A DNA stretch of 64,000 nt from Agathobacter sp. (GTDB taxonomy: Bacteria > Bacillota > Clostridia > Lachnospirales > Lachnospiraceae), in the NCBI GenBank assembly GCA_017409825.1, contig JAFQRZ010000024.1, positions 274,367-338,366 of the forward strand, written 5' to 3'. Positions 38,155 to 47,797 of the stretch are shown here, one piece after another (positions within the stretch are counted from its first letter, which is position 1; every line of letters begins with the position of its first letter). The position numbers and the translations under genes are program-made. The notes below the pieces were generated by a model. That model was not told where the DNA came from and ran no database searches. It was given only the letters and a program-made list of their open reading frames with translations.

Positions 38155-39195
38155 ATGTACAATCCTTTCGTCGGAATTTATAAATTTATATTAGCACTAT
38201 TGGTCGTTGCCATTCATGTAGAACCCTTTTCTGGTGATTTGGCCTTTTATACCAATAACTGTCTTGCACGAATTGCGGTACCATCTTTTTTCGTACTTTC
38301 GGCATACTTCTTGTTTGACAAGCTAATCCAAACCAATTGGGACGCCAAAATTTTCTGGAAAAATGAAAGACATTTGGCCAAATATTATGGTATCTGGCTA
38401 CTTTTACATAGTCCTGTGGTACTTTCACGTCTTTGGGACACTGCTTCGGATATTCCTGAGTTTATTTGGTTGGTTGTACAAGCTGTATGCCTAAAAGGTC
38501 CCTATGGAGCCTTATGGTTTCTCCCAGCAACCATGATGGCAGTTGCACTCGTATACTGGATCGGCAAAAAATTTGGTCCTTATTTATGCTTATTAATCTC
38601 TTTTCCACTCTTCTTCTTTGCTGCATTGGAAACGGAATATTTTTCTTTGATTAAAGATATTGCGTGGATGGAGGTTATAAACGATGGACTTGTTGCAGTC
38701 TTTGGCTGGCTGGCAAATGGTCTTACCTTTGGCTTCTTCTTCTGTTCCATCGGTTTTTATATTGCCCATACAAAGAAGAAAAACCGCACCTTGCAGATTG
38801 ATTTGATAAAAGCACTTCTTGCAACGATTCTATTATTTGTAGAAACAACTATTATCCGCGATTATAAACTCGGTGTAAGTTATGGTGCAATGCTTTTCCT
38901 CATTCCAACCGTATACTATATCGTGCAGGTATTGCTACGACTTCCCAAAACTACGAATCAACAATTCATCTCTATGGCACGCTTTTTGCAAAATCTAAGC
39001 TTACTGATATATCCAATGCATTTTGCAATTATGGAACTGATGGAATATTTTTTACATGATAATAAAACCTATATGAATAACACCGTATTGCAATATAGCA
39101 TTGTTTGCACAATTAACCTTCTATTAGGTGCCCTTATTATTTATTTTGGGGAAAAGAAAAACTATAGAATTTCCAAAACACTTTACGGAAAATAA
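38155..39195 (+). CDS. Membrane acyltransferase, acyltransferase-3 family (second copy)
   Basis: The 346-residue protein has about ten membrane segments and the family motif at FILALLVVAIHVEPF (the conserved His). Its ATG follows the TAA of the previous gene by one base, with GGAG upstream. Sequence resemblance to the preceding protein is low beyond family level, so it is not a recent duplicate. It may use a different acceptor sugar. Confidence 0.83.
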   Translation: MYNPFVGIYKFILALLVVAIHVEPFSGDLAFYTNNCLARIAVPSFFVLSAYFLFDKLIQTNWDAKIFWKNERHLAKYYGIWLLLHSPVVLSRLWDTASDIPEFIWLVVQAVCLKGPYGALWFLPATMMAVALVYWIGKKFGPYLCLLISFPLFFFAALETEYFSLIKDIAWMEVINDGLVAVFGWLANGLTFGFFFCSIGFYIAHTKKKNRTLQIDLIKALLATILLFVETTIIRDYKLGVSYGAMLFLIPTVYYIVQVLLRLPKTTNQQFISMARFLQNLSLLIYPMHFAIMELMEYFLHDNKTYMNNTVLQYSIVCTINLLLGALIIYFGEKKNYRISKTLYGK

Positions 39196-39200
39196 AAGAA

Positions 39201-39230
39201 AGGACAGTCTTTACTGACTGTCCTCTTTTT
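39201..39230 (+). terminator. Terminator after the acyltransferase pair
   Basis: AGGACAGTC / GACTGTCCT with loop TTTACT (39201-39224), then CTTTTT. Confidence 0.85.
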
Positions 39231-39258
39231 ATGGAAGCACTTTCTTTAAAATCAAAAT

Positions 39259-40353
39259 TTATCTTATCAAACAGGTGACTCCACATTTGAACCATCGGAT
39301 GCTATACTTGAAACCAATACAAATTCCCAATGAAAGAACTAATCCAATAAAAAGGTAAAGTCCCCAGAATCTTTCTGGGAATATAACGGTATCTATAACA
39401 TAATATAGCTCTTCGAACTGCTCTGGATAGTTCAACTGAATAAAACACCAATCAAATAAGCGACATAATGGCAAATGAATAAACATAATGCCAAAGGTTT
39501 CTTTGCCATACAAAACAAAAACATCTTTTATACTCGCTATTCTTTGTATTATTTTCGCCAGATAGAGACACATATAAATTCCAAACAAAGCAATTATATG
39601 CATTGCTGGATACACCCATTTCATTGCCAAATCCATACGAAATTCCGTACTAACCAACCAAACAATAACACCGCACACAAAAGCGATTATTGGATTTAAA
39701 TATGCTTTGATATCTAATTTCACATTACGAATCAAATATCCTACCCACAAAAATGGCATAACCACAAAAGAAACCTGTGCTTCTGCCGGAAGTGACACTT
39801 TCATTTTCTCCAGGTAATATCCCAACAAGGTGCATAGCAACAAAATAACGAACTGTACGAAATATTTTATATTTGATTGCTTTACAGTACCTGCAATCTT
39901 ACGACTAAAACTCACCACAAAACCGAGTAAACAGGTCGATAAAACCGAAACAGGTACAAACCACAGGGTAATTCCAAATGATTCCCCGCCTTGCCCAAAC
40001 AATGCTTCTATCATCTCTCGTGCAATGTCTGCAATATCATATATACCTGGATACACCCATGCAATTTTAAGCTGAATCCAAAGGTTATGTGTCCATATCA
40101 ACACCCAAAATATAAGAACATATTTCATCCAGGAACTTTTTAATCGTGCCGCCACATTTAAATAAGGATTGTCCCCGTATTTCTCTTCGTTATACAAATA
40201 TCCAGATACAAAGAAAAACAATGGCAGGTGAAACAAATAAATAAACTGCGTCAAATCCCAACAAAAATGTCCTACCACCACTAAGATGATACCAATCCCT
40301 TTGACAATATCCCAATATTCACGATCCAGACCATCATTTTTTATTAATTTCAT
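39259..40353 (-). CDS. Membrane acyltransferase, acyltransferase-3 family
   Basis: The 364-residue polytopic protein has family motifs REYWDIVKGIGIILVVVGH near the N-terminus (conserved His in the first segment) and FFVSGYLYNEEKYGD. It is the last gene of the minus-strand glycosyl unit. The family adds acetyl, succinyl or similar groups to polysaccharides; the donor cannot be told. Base composition matches its neighbours. Confidence 0.86.
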   Translation of the reverse strand: MKLIKNDGLDREYWDIVKGIGIILVVVGHFCWDLTQFIYLFHLPLFFFVSGYLYNEEKYGDNPYLNVAARLKSSWMKYVLIFWVLIWTHNLWIQLKIAWVYPGIYDIADIAREMIEALFGQGGESFGITLWFVPVSVLSTCLLGFVVSFSRKIAGTVKQSNIKYFVQFVILLLCTLLGYYLEKMKVSLPAEAQVSFVVMPFLWVGYLIRNVKLDIKAYLNPIIAFVCGVIVWLVSTEFRMDLAMKWVYPAMHIIALFGIYMCLYLAKIIQRIASIKDVFVLYGKETFGIMFIHLPLCRLFDWCFIQLNYPEQFEELYYVIDTVIFPERFWGLYLFIGLVLSLGICIGFKYSIRWFKCGVTCLIR

Positions 40354-40381
40354 ACTTCCCTTTCACTTTCCAGATACTGTA

Positions 40382-41602
40382 TTATTTCCACAAATGAAGG
40401 AAATACGTATTGATAATATCTGCAACATTATAAGATGTCTGCGAAATTACAACATCTTTAAATGGCAGGAAAAATGCTGGATAAATATAAAGTACCAATC
40501 CTGCAATTCCCAGCTTTCGGATTCTTTCACCTAAGGCATGAATTTCTGTTTCTACCAGTTTGTCCTGCATTGCAAGCAAAGACAAAATCACCACAAAATA
40601 ATATGCAATGATGATAAACATCCAACGACCAAAATCACATTTCATCAGAAGCGCTGGAACCATCGTTACAGAGCCAGCAGCAACAAAGAAATATTTCCAT
40701 TTTTCTAATGTAGTAGCCGCTTTTTGAATAAGATTCTTAAAAAACTTAAATGTCATTACCAAATATGGACTCATGAAGATACAGAAAATTGGAAATTCCA
40801 CAAAATTCTTATATCTATACTTCAATTCACGATCTGATAAATCAATCCCCAGAATTTCATGATCAATAATGTCTTCATGAATATCCCCATCAAAACGCAA
40901 TCCTTCTGCCACCTTTACAATCGTATCGTAAATCGCCGCACCATCTGCACGACTGAAAAATTCAAAATACAAGAAAAGCACAGAGCCTACAATAAAGCTT
41001 GCACCAAACAAAAGGATGTACTTCATACGTTTCTTGCCTTCGGTAGAAAATGCTTTATAAATCAATATAATCAATATAATATTGAACAGATAAAACACAT
41101 TCCCCTGATGTATCATAACGCCCAAGGCAGATAGCGGAATGACAAGCCACTCTGCTTTCTCATAAATAATGAGAATCGCCGCAAGAATGGATAACATCAA
41201 GCAATACATATCATAGCGACCAAAATTGTATTTGGTAATAAACATAGATACTGCAAACATCGTAAAGAACAGTATCATATATTTTGTTTTATTGCATATT
41301 TCAATGGAACATTTCTTTAACACAATAATAAAGAACCAAAGCAACAATGCAAAATATAACATTGTTGTCACAAGTGTAAAGCCCATTACACCATCGTAGG
41401 TCATTTGATTACCAGGTAAGATTTTATCAACCAATAAGAAGATAGTTCCCATCAAACCTCTGGAAATAAAACCATATCCATAGTGAAATGCTAAAGAGGT
41501 GGTATTAATAATCTCCACCTCTTCCTGATAAAATTTCCACCATAGTACAACGACAAACAAAAACCAAGTTGCAACAAATGAAAATAATTTTCTTTCTTTC
41601 AT
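40382..41602 (-). CDS. Polytopic membrane protein of unknown function (glycan-associated)
   Basis: The 406-residue protein has about 10-11 membrane segments and a long loop (about 215-275). The N-terminal HYGYGFISRGLMGTIF motif and the general layout resemble membrane proteins found in surface-polysaccharide clusters, possibly polymerase or GT-C-like. No known catalytic motif is clear. It lies 12 bases from the glycosyltransferase upstream and 28 bases from the acyltransferase downstream, so it probably acts in the same pathway. Confidence 0.65.
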   Translation of the reverse strand: MKERKLFSFVATWFLFVVVLWWKFYQEEVEIINTTSLAFHYGYGFISRGLMGTIFLLVDKILPGNQMTYDGVMGFTLVTTMLYFALLLWFFIIVLKKCSIEICNKTKYMILFFTMFAVSMFITKYNFGRYDMYCLMLSILAAILIIYEKAEWLVIPLSALGVMIHQGNVFYLFNIILIILIYKAFSTEGKKRMKYILLFGASFIVGSVLFLYFEFFSRADGAAIYDTIVKVAEGLRFDGDIHEDIIDHEILGIDLSDRELKYRYKNFVEFPIFCIFMSPYLVMTFKFFKNLIQKAATTLEKWKYFFVAAGSVTMVPALLMKCDFGRWMFIIIAYYFVVILSLLAMQDKLVETEIHALGERIRKLGIAGLVLYIYPAFFLPFKDVVISQTSYNVADIINTYFLHLWK

Positions 41603-41614
41603 ATCTCTTTCCTA

Positions 41615-42334
41615 TTACTTCTTAAATGCATATGTAATACGCATCCAGGTCAAACGAACGATTGTCTTTAAGTAACCGATGATGAATTTACCCATATCAC
41701 GTTTTGATTCTCCGCTGATACGTTTATCAAAGTAGATTGGAGTTTCACCAATGCGAAGTTTTGTTTTATCCTTTTTGTTTAACTCTAATTTCAAAAGAAT
41801 TTCTTCCACAATATCAAAATACTGGCTTTCTAATTTAATTTCCTTTAAAGCCTTTGTATCGTACATTCTAAAATCGGTCGATAAATCTTTTCCTTTTAAG
41901 CCAAGGCAAATACGGAAAATGATATTTAATACACGTGATAAGAAAATAGATACTGGGTAGTCGTTTGTCACGCCGCCCTCTACATAACGCGAACCAATAA
42001 CAACATCATACTTTCCAGATGTATATAACTCATGGATTGCAGGAATTGCTGTTACAGGATGTGAGCCGTCTGCATCCATGATTAAAAATTTGTCATTCTT
42101 TGCTTCTTCAATTGCTGTACGATATGCACCACCAAAGTTTGGATACTTCTGGTTTACATAACGAGCACCCATCTCTTTACAAACCTCTTCCGTATTATCC
42201 GCACTTGTTGCACCATCTACGATAAGGATTTCATACTCTTCCCCACATTTTTCTACCTGTTCTTTAATCTGTGGAAGCAAAATCTTCAAATTTTCTGCTT
42301 CACGATATGCTAATAAAACAACACTGATTGCCAT
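41615..42334 (-). CDS. GT2 glycosyltransferase (dolichol-phosphate mannosyltransferase-like)
   Basis: The 239-residue protein is a GT-A fold enzyme without membrane segments apart from the C-terminal basic helix. The start MAISVVLLAYREAENLKILL and the acidic motif IMDADGSHPVT fit the DPM1/GtrB class, which charges polyprenyl phosphate with a sugar. SQYFDIVEEILLK resembles the acceptor region. It probably donates to a membrane glycosyltransferase encoded nearby. Confidence 0.85.
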   Translation of the reverse strand: MAISVVLLAYREAENLKILLPQIKEQVEKCGEEYEILIVDGATSADNTEEVCKEMGARYVNQKYPNFGGAYRTAIEEAKNDKFLIMDADGSHPVTAIPAIHELYTSGKYDVVIGSRYVEGGVTNDYPVSIFLSRVLNIIFRICLGLKGKDLSTDFRMYDTKALKEIKLESQYFDIVEEILLKLELNKKDKTKLRIGETPIYFDKRISGESKRDMGKFIIGYLKTIVRLTWMRITYAFKK

Positions 42335-42391
42335 TTTTCTTTTCCCTTCTGTATAAAAACATAAATTTATTTAGAAACCACAAACACTTTA

Positions 42392-43327
42392 TCACATAAG
42401 TCTATCATAATCAAGTTTTACTTCATGTAAACGCATTTCGAAATCTTGACGGTTTTTCCAGCGTATTGTATGTAAAATCTGACCCGAAAACCATGAAATG
42501 ATAGCGGTTAAGATAACAAAGCAACATACAAACAAAGTAGGATAACGTTCTACCAATCCTGTATTTAAATAATCTACCAAAACCGGAATCATAAATCCAA
42601 CACCTAATACCATGAGAGCTGTACTCATTAAACCGAAAAAAGTCTTTGGTTTGTAAGTGCGGAATAAACGTAAAATCGTACGAATTACCTTCCATCCGTC
42701 CTGAAACGTATTGAGCTTAGATTCGCTCCCTGCCGGACGATCTCTATATTCAATTACCACATTTTCTACGAACATATTCTTATCTGCCGCATGAATACTC
42801 ATCTCTGTCTCGATTTCAAACCCTTTGGAAACCACAGGGAAAGATTTCACAAACAAATAGCTAAATGCTCGGTATCCTGTCATAATATCCTTGATGTCTG
42901 TCTGAAATAGCTTGTTAATCGCATAACGGACCAAAGCATTTCCCAAATTATGAAAAGGTCTCTTATTTTCCTGAAAATAGGTAGACGACAAACGGTCACC
43001 AACTACCATATCCACATTACGATTTAATACCTTATTCACCATCTCTTCGGCAAATTCTGCTGGGTAGGTATCATCTCCATCTGCCATCACATAACACTCG
43101 GCATCTATATCACGGAACATTCTTCGAATAACATTTCCTTTGCCCTGCTGATGCTCATAACGTACCACAGCTCCTGCTTTTCGTGCAATTTCGTCTGTGC
43201 CATCGGTAGAATTATTGTCGTACACATAAATCACTGCTTCTGGCAATACACGTTTAAAATCACATACAACCTTTTCGATGGTCTGACTTTCGTTATAGCA
43301 AGGAATTAAAACTGCTATTTTATCCAT
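42392..43327 (-). CDS. GT2 glycosyltransferase with C-terminal membrane segments (GtrB-like)
   Basis: The 311-residue protein has the GT-A domain (IPCYNESQTIEKV, acidic motif MADGDDTYP) and two C-terminal membrane segments (about 225-285). It matches polyprenyl-phosphate glucosyl- or mannosyltransferases of the GtrB type. GGAGG lies upstream of its ATG. It begins three bases after the gene before it. The cluster contains a GtrA protein, and GtrA/GtrB pairs make and flip sugar-lipid donors. Confidence 0.85.
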   Translation of the reverse strand: MDKIAVLIPCYNESQTIEKVVCDFKRVLPEAVIYVYDNNSTDGTDEIARKAGAVVRYEHQQGKGNVIRRMFRDIDAECYVMADGDDTYPAEFAEEMVNKVLNRNVDMVVGDRLSSTYFQENKRPFHNLGNALVRYAINKLFQTDIKDIMTGYRAFSYLFVKSFPVVSKGFEIETEMSIHAADKNMFVENVVIEYRDRPAGSESKLNTFQDGWKVIRTILRLFRTYKPKTFFGLMSTALMVLGVGFMIPVLVDYLNTGLVERYPTLFVCCFVILTAIISWFSGQILHTIRWKNRQDFEMRLHEVKLDYDRLM

Positions 43328-43330
43328 AGG

Positions 43331-44626
43331 TTATTTATCCTCCAATTGTTTTGCATAAGGCAATATGCTTATCACAAACACTGCAAGTGCAAACACTACA
43401 ATACACAAGGTTCTCCATTCCAAATGAGGGTGCAATGAACAATGATTACTTAATACTATCAGCCATACAAATGGCGAAAGCACCATAAGTCCACAAAATA
43501 CACACATTTCTTTACTTACAGCCACTGATTTTCGCTTTATCCATAAAGTTACTCCAGCAACAACTATGGCAGCAACAAGCACAAGGATGTTTCCATCATC
43601 AAAAAATGTATATACATTTCGATATAATGATTCTCCAACACCAGAGCTCATGACATCTGCATTGCTATCTGTTACACCTGTTCTATGTAATACACTGTTA
43701 ATCGCATCTATAATAACATTTTCGCTCGTAAAAAGAGTTGCATAAATCCATTTCATCGCCCACATCCCAGCATAACCAAAAATGAAGCTTAAACCTTGTG
43801 TGAACATGGTTATGAAATCTTTTTTGATATCGTTTTCTTTATGCATCAAATAGTATACCAAAAGTGGAATGGCTACTGCTACATACGGATAGGTCAAAAA
43901 ATCAAAAAAAGCAACTAATATCCCATCAAACAAAAATAGGTATAGCACCTGTTCCTTTGCCCAATCCTTTTTCCACAAAAGCAATAACAATGTAATATTA
44001 AGTGCATAAAAAATCGATGATAATTGGAATGATACTACGATATTCTCTGGATGCATCGTAAGCAGTGCAACCAGATATGCAATACTATACATCCCTATTC
44101 GCTTATACAGCAGATATAAAACTGCTATACGCAATATAAGCAAAGCAATCGTATTTATTATATATATGCCATCTAATTCCATCAATAAAAACAGCGGTTT
44201 TAGGAATATTAAATATCCATGCCAGTATCTTGCATAAGTAATGGAATTATTATCCGTATATTCCCTGTCCTCTGCAAAATCCATAAGGCCTGCAGTCCAG
44301 TCCCCAATCATATCGAACCAGACATCTCCACCTGGAGCTAGCAAAGAATCCTCAAATGCATTCCCTGTGTTTGGATAAATTACTTCATGAAACATAATGA
44401 TATTAGTACCTGTATCTAATATCTCTGCCCATTCCAAAGCAGCCAGATAATCATCATCCCAGGTATCCTGTTCACGAATCGTTTCATAAGAATCCAGTAT
44501 ATGCTCTGCCATTGGTTCAACCGGTAGTAAATATACGAACCACATTAGTACCAAACCAATTATGGATGCACCAACTACCATTCCCAGCATTTTTAACACT
44601 GTTTTGATAGGATTTACTCTTTCCAT
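43331..44626 (-). CDS. Polytopic membrane protein, possible GT-C glycosyltransferase
   Basis: The 431-residue protein has about 10 membrane segments, with a large extracytoplasmic loop after the first one (DSYETIREQDTWDDDYLAAL). That loop carries acidic residues, as the catalytic DxD/ExD loop of GT-C enzymes does. There is no recognisable family motif, so this is a placement by topology and neighbourhood. It is packed between gtrA (4 bases) and a GtrB-like gene (3 bases), which suggests it receives the lipid-linked sugar and transfers it to the final acceptor. Confidence 0.6.
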   Translation of the reverse strand: MERVNPIKTVLKMLGMVVGASIIGLVLMWFVYLLPVEPMAEHILDSYETIREQDTWDDDYLAALEWAEILDTGTNIIMFHEVIYPNTGNAFEDSLLAPGGDVWFDMIGDWTAGLMDFAEDREYTDNNSITYARYWHGYLIFLKPLFLLMELDGIYIINTIALLILRIAVLYLLYKRIGMYSIAYLVALLTMHPENIVVSFQLSSIFYALNITLLLLLWKKDWAKEQVLYLFLFDGILVAFFDFLTYPYVAVAIPLLVYYLMHKENDIKKDFITMFTQGLSFIFGYAGMWAMKWIYATLFTSENVIIDAINSVLHRTGVTDSNADVMSSGVGESLYRNVYTFFDDGNILVLVAAIVVAGVTLWIKRKSVAVSKEMCVFCGLMVLSPFVWLIVLSNHCSLHPHLEWRTLCIVVFALAVFVISILPYAKQLEDK

Positions 44627-44630
44627 CCTC

Positions 44631-45065
44631 TTATGCCTCTTCCTTCTTTTCCAAGAAAATCTTACGAGTTACAAAGTTATAAACCATTACAATTCCTGTT
44701 GCAATGACTTTTGCCACAATATTCATCCAATCAATTGGAAGTATCTGATTTAACCACAACCAGTTCATGTAGATTACATCAATACAGATAAATAAAAGAA
44801 CCGAATTCAATAACATTCCTATCAAACTTAATACTACAAATATTACGAATTCTTTATCTTTTTTCATATCTTCTTTTGAAACAAAGACAAATCGCATACT
44901 AAGAATATAATTTACTATCACTGATACCGTAAATCCCGATATTCCAGCAATAATATAATGAATATGTAATACATTACACATAATTGTATATACCGCAAAA
45001 TCAACAACGAAGCTGATGCCGCCTACAACCGCAAATTTCAAAATCTGCGCAATTAACTTTTTCAT
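44631..45065 (-). CDS. gtrA: GtrA family membrane protein
   Basis: This 144-residue protein has four membrane segments and the GtrA layout (FAVVGGISFVVDFAVYTIMC at the N-terminus). GtrA proteins are thought to flip polyprenyl-phosphate-linked sugars. I use ATG 45065 with AGAGAGG upstream, dropping 20 residues of the longer frame. It lies directly before the putative GT-C gene. Confidence 0.88.
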   Translation of the reverse strand: MKKLIAQILKFAVVGGISFVVDFAVYTIMCNVLHIHYIIAGISGFTVSVIVNYILSMRFVFVSKEDMKKDKEFVIFVVLSLIGMLLNSVLLFICIDVIYMNWLWLNQILPIDWMNIVAKVIATGIVMVYNFVTRKIFLEKKEEA

Positions 45066-45079
45066 ATAAATGCCTCTCT

Positions 45080-46048
45080 CTATGGTAATATCTTTTGAAC
45101 TACTGGTATTTTTCGGATAACCCAAGCAATTCCGACACTTATCATAATCGTTATAAATGGAGTTGTCAATTTATAAATCCATAAGTGGACATAATCTGCC
45201 AAAATAACCTCCATGATCAGCTCAATAACATAAAAATGAATCAAATAAATTGGAAAGGTATAACTACTCAATTTTTCCACTGTTCGTACCAATTTTTCAT
45301 GAGTAATTTTTTGTCCGATTTGCTTAATGAACACAAACACGCCTACAGATGCCAATACGCATGGCAGATTCGTGTAACCACGAAACGTACTGTCAATTGC
45401 ACCTGCTTCTATCGAATACAGATATGTTCCACCAATATGTAATACAAAACCTATTAAAGATCCTATATATGATACTACTCTCCATTTGTATGAAATCTCT
45501 TTTTTATGAATCAAATATCCTACCAGTGCATAAATCAAAAAACCATTTGCCAAATCTAATGGTATTTTAAACACATAATTAATTCGAGTTACAGAACACA
45601 AAAAAGGGAAGAAATAATTAAATACAAATGATATAGCTACTACATAAGTAATTACTTTTTCTTTATATTCTTCTTTTATGAAACTAAACAGTGGAATACA
45701 CAAATATACTCCAAATAAGTTAAGGAAGAAATAATAAACAAAAAAGATTCCACTAACATCCAACACATTGCCTATCACACTCCATACCAGATATGGAATT
45801 ACCGTTTTAACTACTCTTTTTCTAAAATACTCCTTGGTAGAATAACGTTTGCTATAATCCATCAATGTTGCACCTGAAACCATTATAAAGACAGGAACTG
45901 CAAAGCAAAGACCTGATTCTATCACATTTGCCAAGGCCCAACACCGATCTATATTAAATTCATAAAAACAGTCATTGGTATGTATTATTACTACTACAAT
46001 CGCACAAATGACACGTGCCAAGGATAAGTATACCTTTCGCTCTTTCAT
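45080..46048 (-). CDS. Membrane acyltransferase, acyltransferase-3 (WecH-like) family
   Basis: The 322-residue polytopic protein begins MKERKVYLSLARVICAIVVV with the conserved IIHTND histidine, and has VFIMVSGATLMDY later. WecH/OafA-like enzymes O-acetylate surface sugars. I use ATG 46048, which has GGAG five bases upstream. It is the first gene of the minus-strand glycosyl unit, which runs to 39259. Confidence 0.85.
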   Translation of the reverse strand: MKERKVYLSLARVICAIVVVIIHTNDCFYEFNIDRCWALANVIESGLCFAVPVFIMVSGATLMDYSKRYSTKEYFRKRVVKTVIPYLVWSVIGNVLDVSGIFFVYYFFLNLFGVYLCIPLFSFIKEEYKEKVITYVVAISFVFNYFFPFLCSVTRINYVFKIPLDLANGFLIYALVGYLIHKKEISYKWRVVSYIGSLIGFVLHIGGTYLYSIEAGAIDSTFRGYTNLPCVLASVGVFVFIKQIGQKITHEKLVRTVEKLSSYTFPIYLIHFYVIELIMEVILADYVHLWIYKLTTPFITIMISVGIAWVIRKIPVVQKILP

Positions 46049-46071
46049 AAACACTCCATCACAACGCCTAA

Positions 46072-46104
46072 AAAGTCCTATGGGCATTCCCAAAGGACTT
46101 TTTT
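46072..46104. terminator. Terminator after thrC
   Basis: The stem AAAAAGTCCTA-GGG / CCC-AGGACTTTTTT (46072-46104) is T-rich on both flanks. It separates thrC from the glycosyl unit. Confidence 0.8.
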
Positions 46105-46121
46105 ACATACTTCATATTTAA

Positions 46122-47612
46122 TTACATTCCAAGAAACGCTTTTACAACTGCTTCCATTTCATTTACTTCACATACCGTATTGTGTAAAATTTCAGCATTT
46201 CGAATTTCCTCAATTGCATTTGGAACAGCTACGTTACCAAGCTTGCTTAATTCGTCCACAAGCTCGAAATCTTCCCAAGCATCATACTTGCTATCAATTG
46301 CATTCATAACACTTCTGGTAAACTTGAATGGACTTGCCGTAGAAGCAATGATTGTCTTGGTTTCTACATCACCAGTTTCTGCTTTGTATTTATCATATAC
46401 ACCAGCCGCTACTGCAGTATGTGTATCAATCACATAACCAGTATCTTCATAAAGCTTCTTAATAACTGCAGCAGTTTCCGCTTCATTGGTGTAATTACCA
46501 TAGAAATCTTTTAAGTTTTCTTTCATCTCTGCAGTAATTTCGTACTTACCGCTAGAAGAAAGTGATTTCATAAGTTCTGCATTTTTGTCTGCATCATTTC
46601 CAGCAATACGATAGATTAATCTTTCTAAGTTCGAAGAAATCAAAATATCCATTGATGGAGAATTTGTTAAAATGAACTCTCGATTCTTGTCGTACTCGCC
46701 TGTTGCAAAGAAATCAAATAATACTTTATTTTCATTGGAAGCACAAATTAACTTACCAATATTTACCCCCATATTCTTTGCATAATATGCAGCTAAAATA
46801 TTACCAAAGTTACCCGTTGGAACAACTACGTTTACCACTTCATCCTTTGCAATAACGCCATTTGCATACAATTTCGCATAAGCATATACATAATAAACAA
46901 TCTGTGGTACCAAACGTCCGATGTTAATCGAGTTTGCAGATGAGAACTGGAATCCAGCCTGCGCAAGCTCTTCTTTTAATGTTGCATTCGAGAACATTTC
47001 TTTTACACCAGTCTGTGCCTGATCGAAGTTACCATGAATTCCTACGACATGTGTGTTCGATCCCTTCTGGGTCAGCATCTGTTTTTCCTGAATTGGGCTA
47101 ACACCATTCTTTGGATAGAATACTACAATTTTTGTACCTTCTACATCTGCAAAACCCGCCAATGCAGCTTTCCCTGTATCACCAGAGGTCGCTGTCAAAA
47201 TTACGATATCATTTTCCACTTTATTTTTACGTGCAGAGGTAATGAGTAGATGTGGCAAAATAGACAGTGCCATATCTTTAAACGCAATTGTAGAACCATG
47301 GAACAATTCTAAATAATATGCCCCCTTTGCTTCTACCAATGGAGCGATTTCTTCTGTATCAAATTTGCTATCATACGCTTTAGCAATACAGCTCTTTAAT
47401 TCGTCTTCTGTGAAATCTGTTAAGAACTGCTTCATAACTGCATAAGCAGTTTCCTGATAACTCATTTTCGCAAGCTCATCTATGCTTACATCTAAGGTTG
47501 GAATGCTATCTGGCACGAATAATCCACCATCCGTTGCAAGACCTTTCAAAATAGCTTCGGAAGCTGTCGCTTTTTCATTTTTATTTCTTGTACTTGAATA
47601 CATTAAACTCAT
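46122..47612 (-). CDS. thrC: Threonine synthase
   Basis: ThrC makes threonine from O-phosphohomoserine with PLP. The 496-residue protein has the long-form layout: the N-terminal MYSSTRNKNEKATASEAILKG, and the PLP lysine in HGSTIAFKDMALS near residue 110. The phosphate-binding loop TSGDTGKAALAG follows. The start has GAGG upstream. The leader is short, and I see no T-box in front of it. Confidence 0.95.
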   Translation of the reverse strand: MSLMYSSTRNKNEKATASEAILKGLATDGGLFVPDSIPTLDVSIDELAKMSYQETAYAVMKQFLTDFTEDELKSCIAKAYDSKFDTEEIAPLVEAKGAYYLELFHGSTIAFKDMALSILPHLLITSARKNKVENDIVILTATSGDTGKAALAGFADVEGTKIVVFYPKNGVSPIQEKQMLTQKGSNTHVVGIHGNFDQAQTGVKEMFSNATLKEELAQAGFQFSSANSINIGRLVPQIVYYVYAYAKLYANGVIAKDEVVNVVVPTGNFGNILAAYYAKNMGVNIGKLICASNENKVLFDFFATGEYDKNREFILTNSPSMDILISSNLERLIYRIAGNDADKNAELMKSLSSSGKYEITAEMKENLKDFYGNYTNEAETAAVIKKLYEDTGYVIDTHTAVAAGVYDKYKAETGDVETKTIIASTASPFKFTRSVMNAIDSKYDAWEDFELVDELSKLGNVAVPNAIEEIRNAEILHNTVCEVNEMEAVVKAFLGM

Positions 47613-47653
47613 ACCTATTACCTCATTCGTTATTTCGTTTCTATATTTTGTAT

Positions 47654-47682
47654 ATTATAGTTTTTTCATTGGATAGTGTCAA
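47654..47682 (-). promoter_or_regulatory. Promoter of thrC
   Basis: Minus-strand TTGACA (47682-47677), a 17-base spacer and TATAAT (47659-47654), a consensus sigma-A promoter. Confidence 0.85.
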
Positions 47683-47728
47683 CTAGACTTAGTAGTTTTC
47701 ATAGGTTATTCTTCCTTTTTTTTCATAT

Positions 47729-47753
47729 ATGTGCTATATTACATATAACACAT
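47729..47753 (+). promoter_or_regulatory. Palindromic operator candidate upstream of the AP2/HNH-like gene
   Basis: The arms ATGTGCTATAT (47729-47739) and ATATAACACAT (47743-47753) are inverted repeats with one mismatch around a 3-base spacer. They lie 45 bases before the ATG, where a regulator or the encoded protein could bind. It is not followed by a T-run, so a terminator is unlikely. Confidence 0.55.
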
Positions 47754-47797
47754 TCATGCAAAGTAATCATTTTATCACAGAAAGGTAATCCAACAAT

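Noticed and set aside
31851-46048. The polysaccharide region as a new defence or mobile system
   Set aside because: All recognisable genes are sugar-nucleotide, glycosyltransferase or acyltransferase types, with no integrase, nuclease or helicase modules.
46122-47797. A threonine T-box before thrC
   Set aside because: The leader from the consensus promoter to thrC is only about 35 bases, which is too short.
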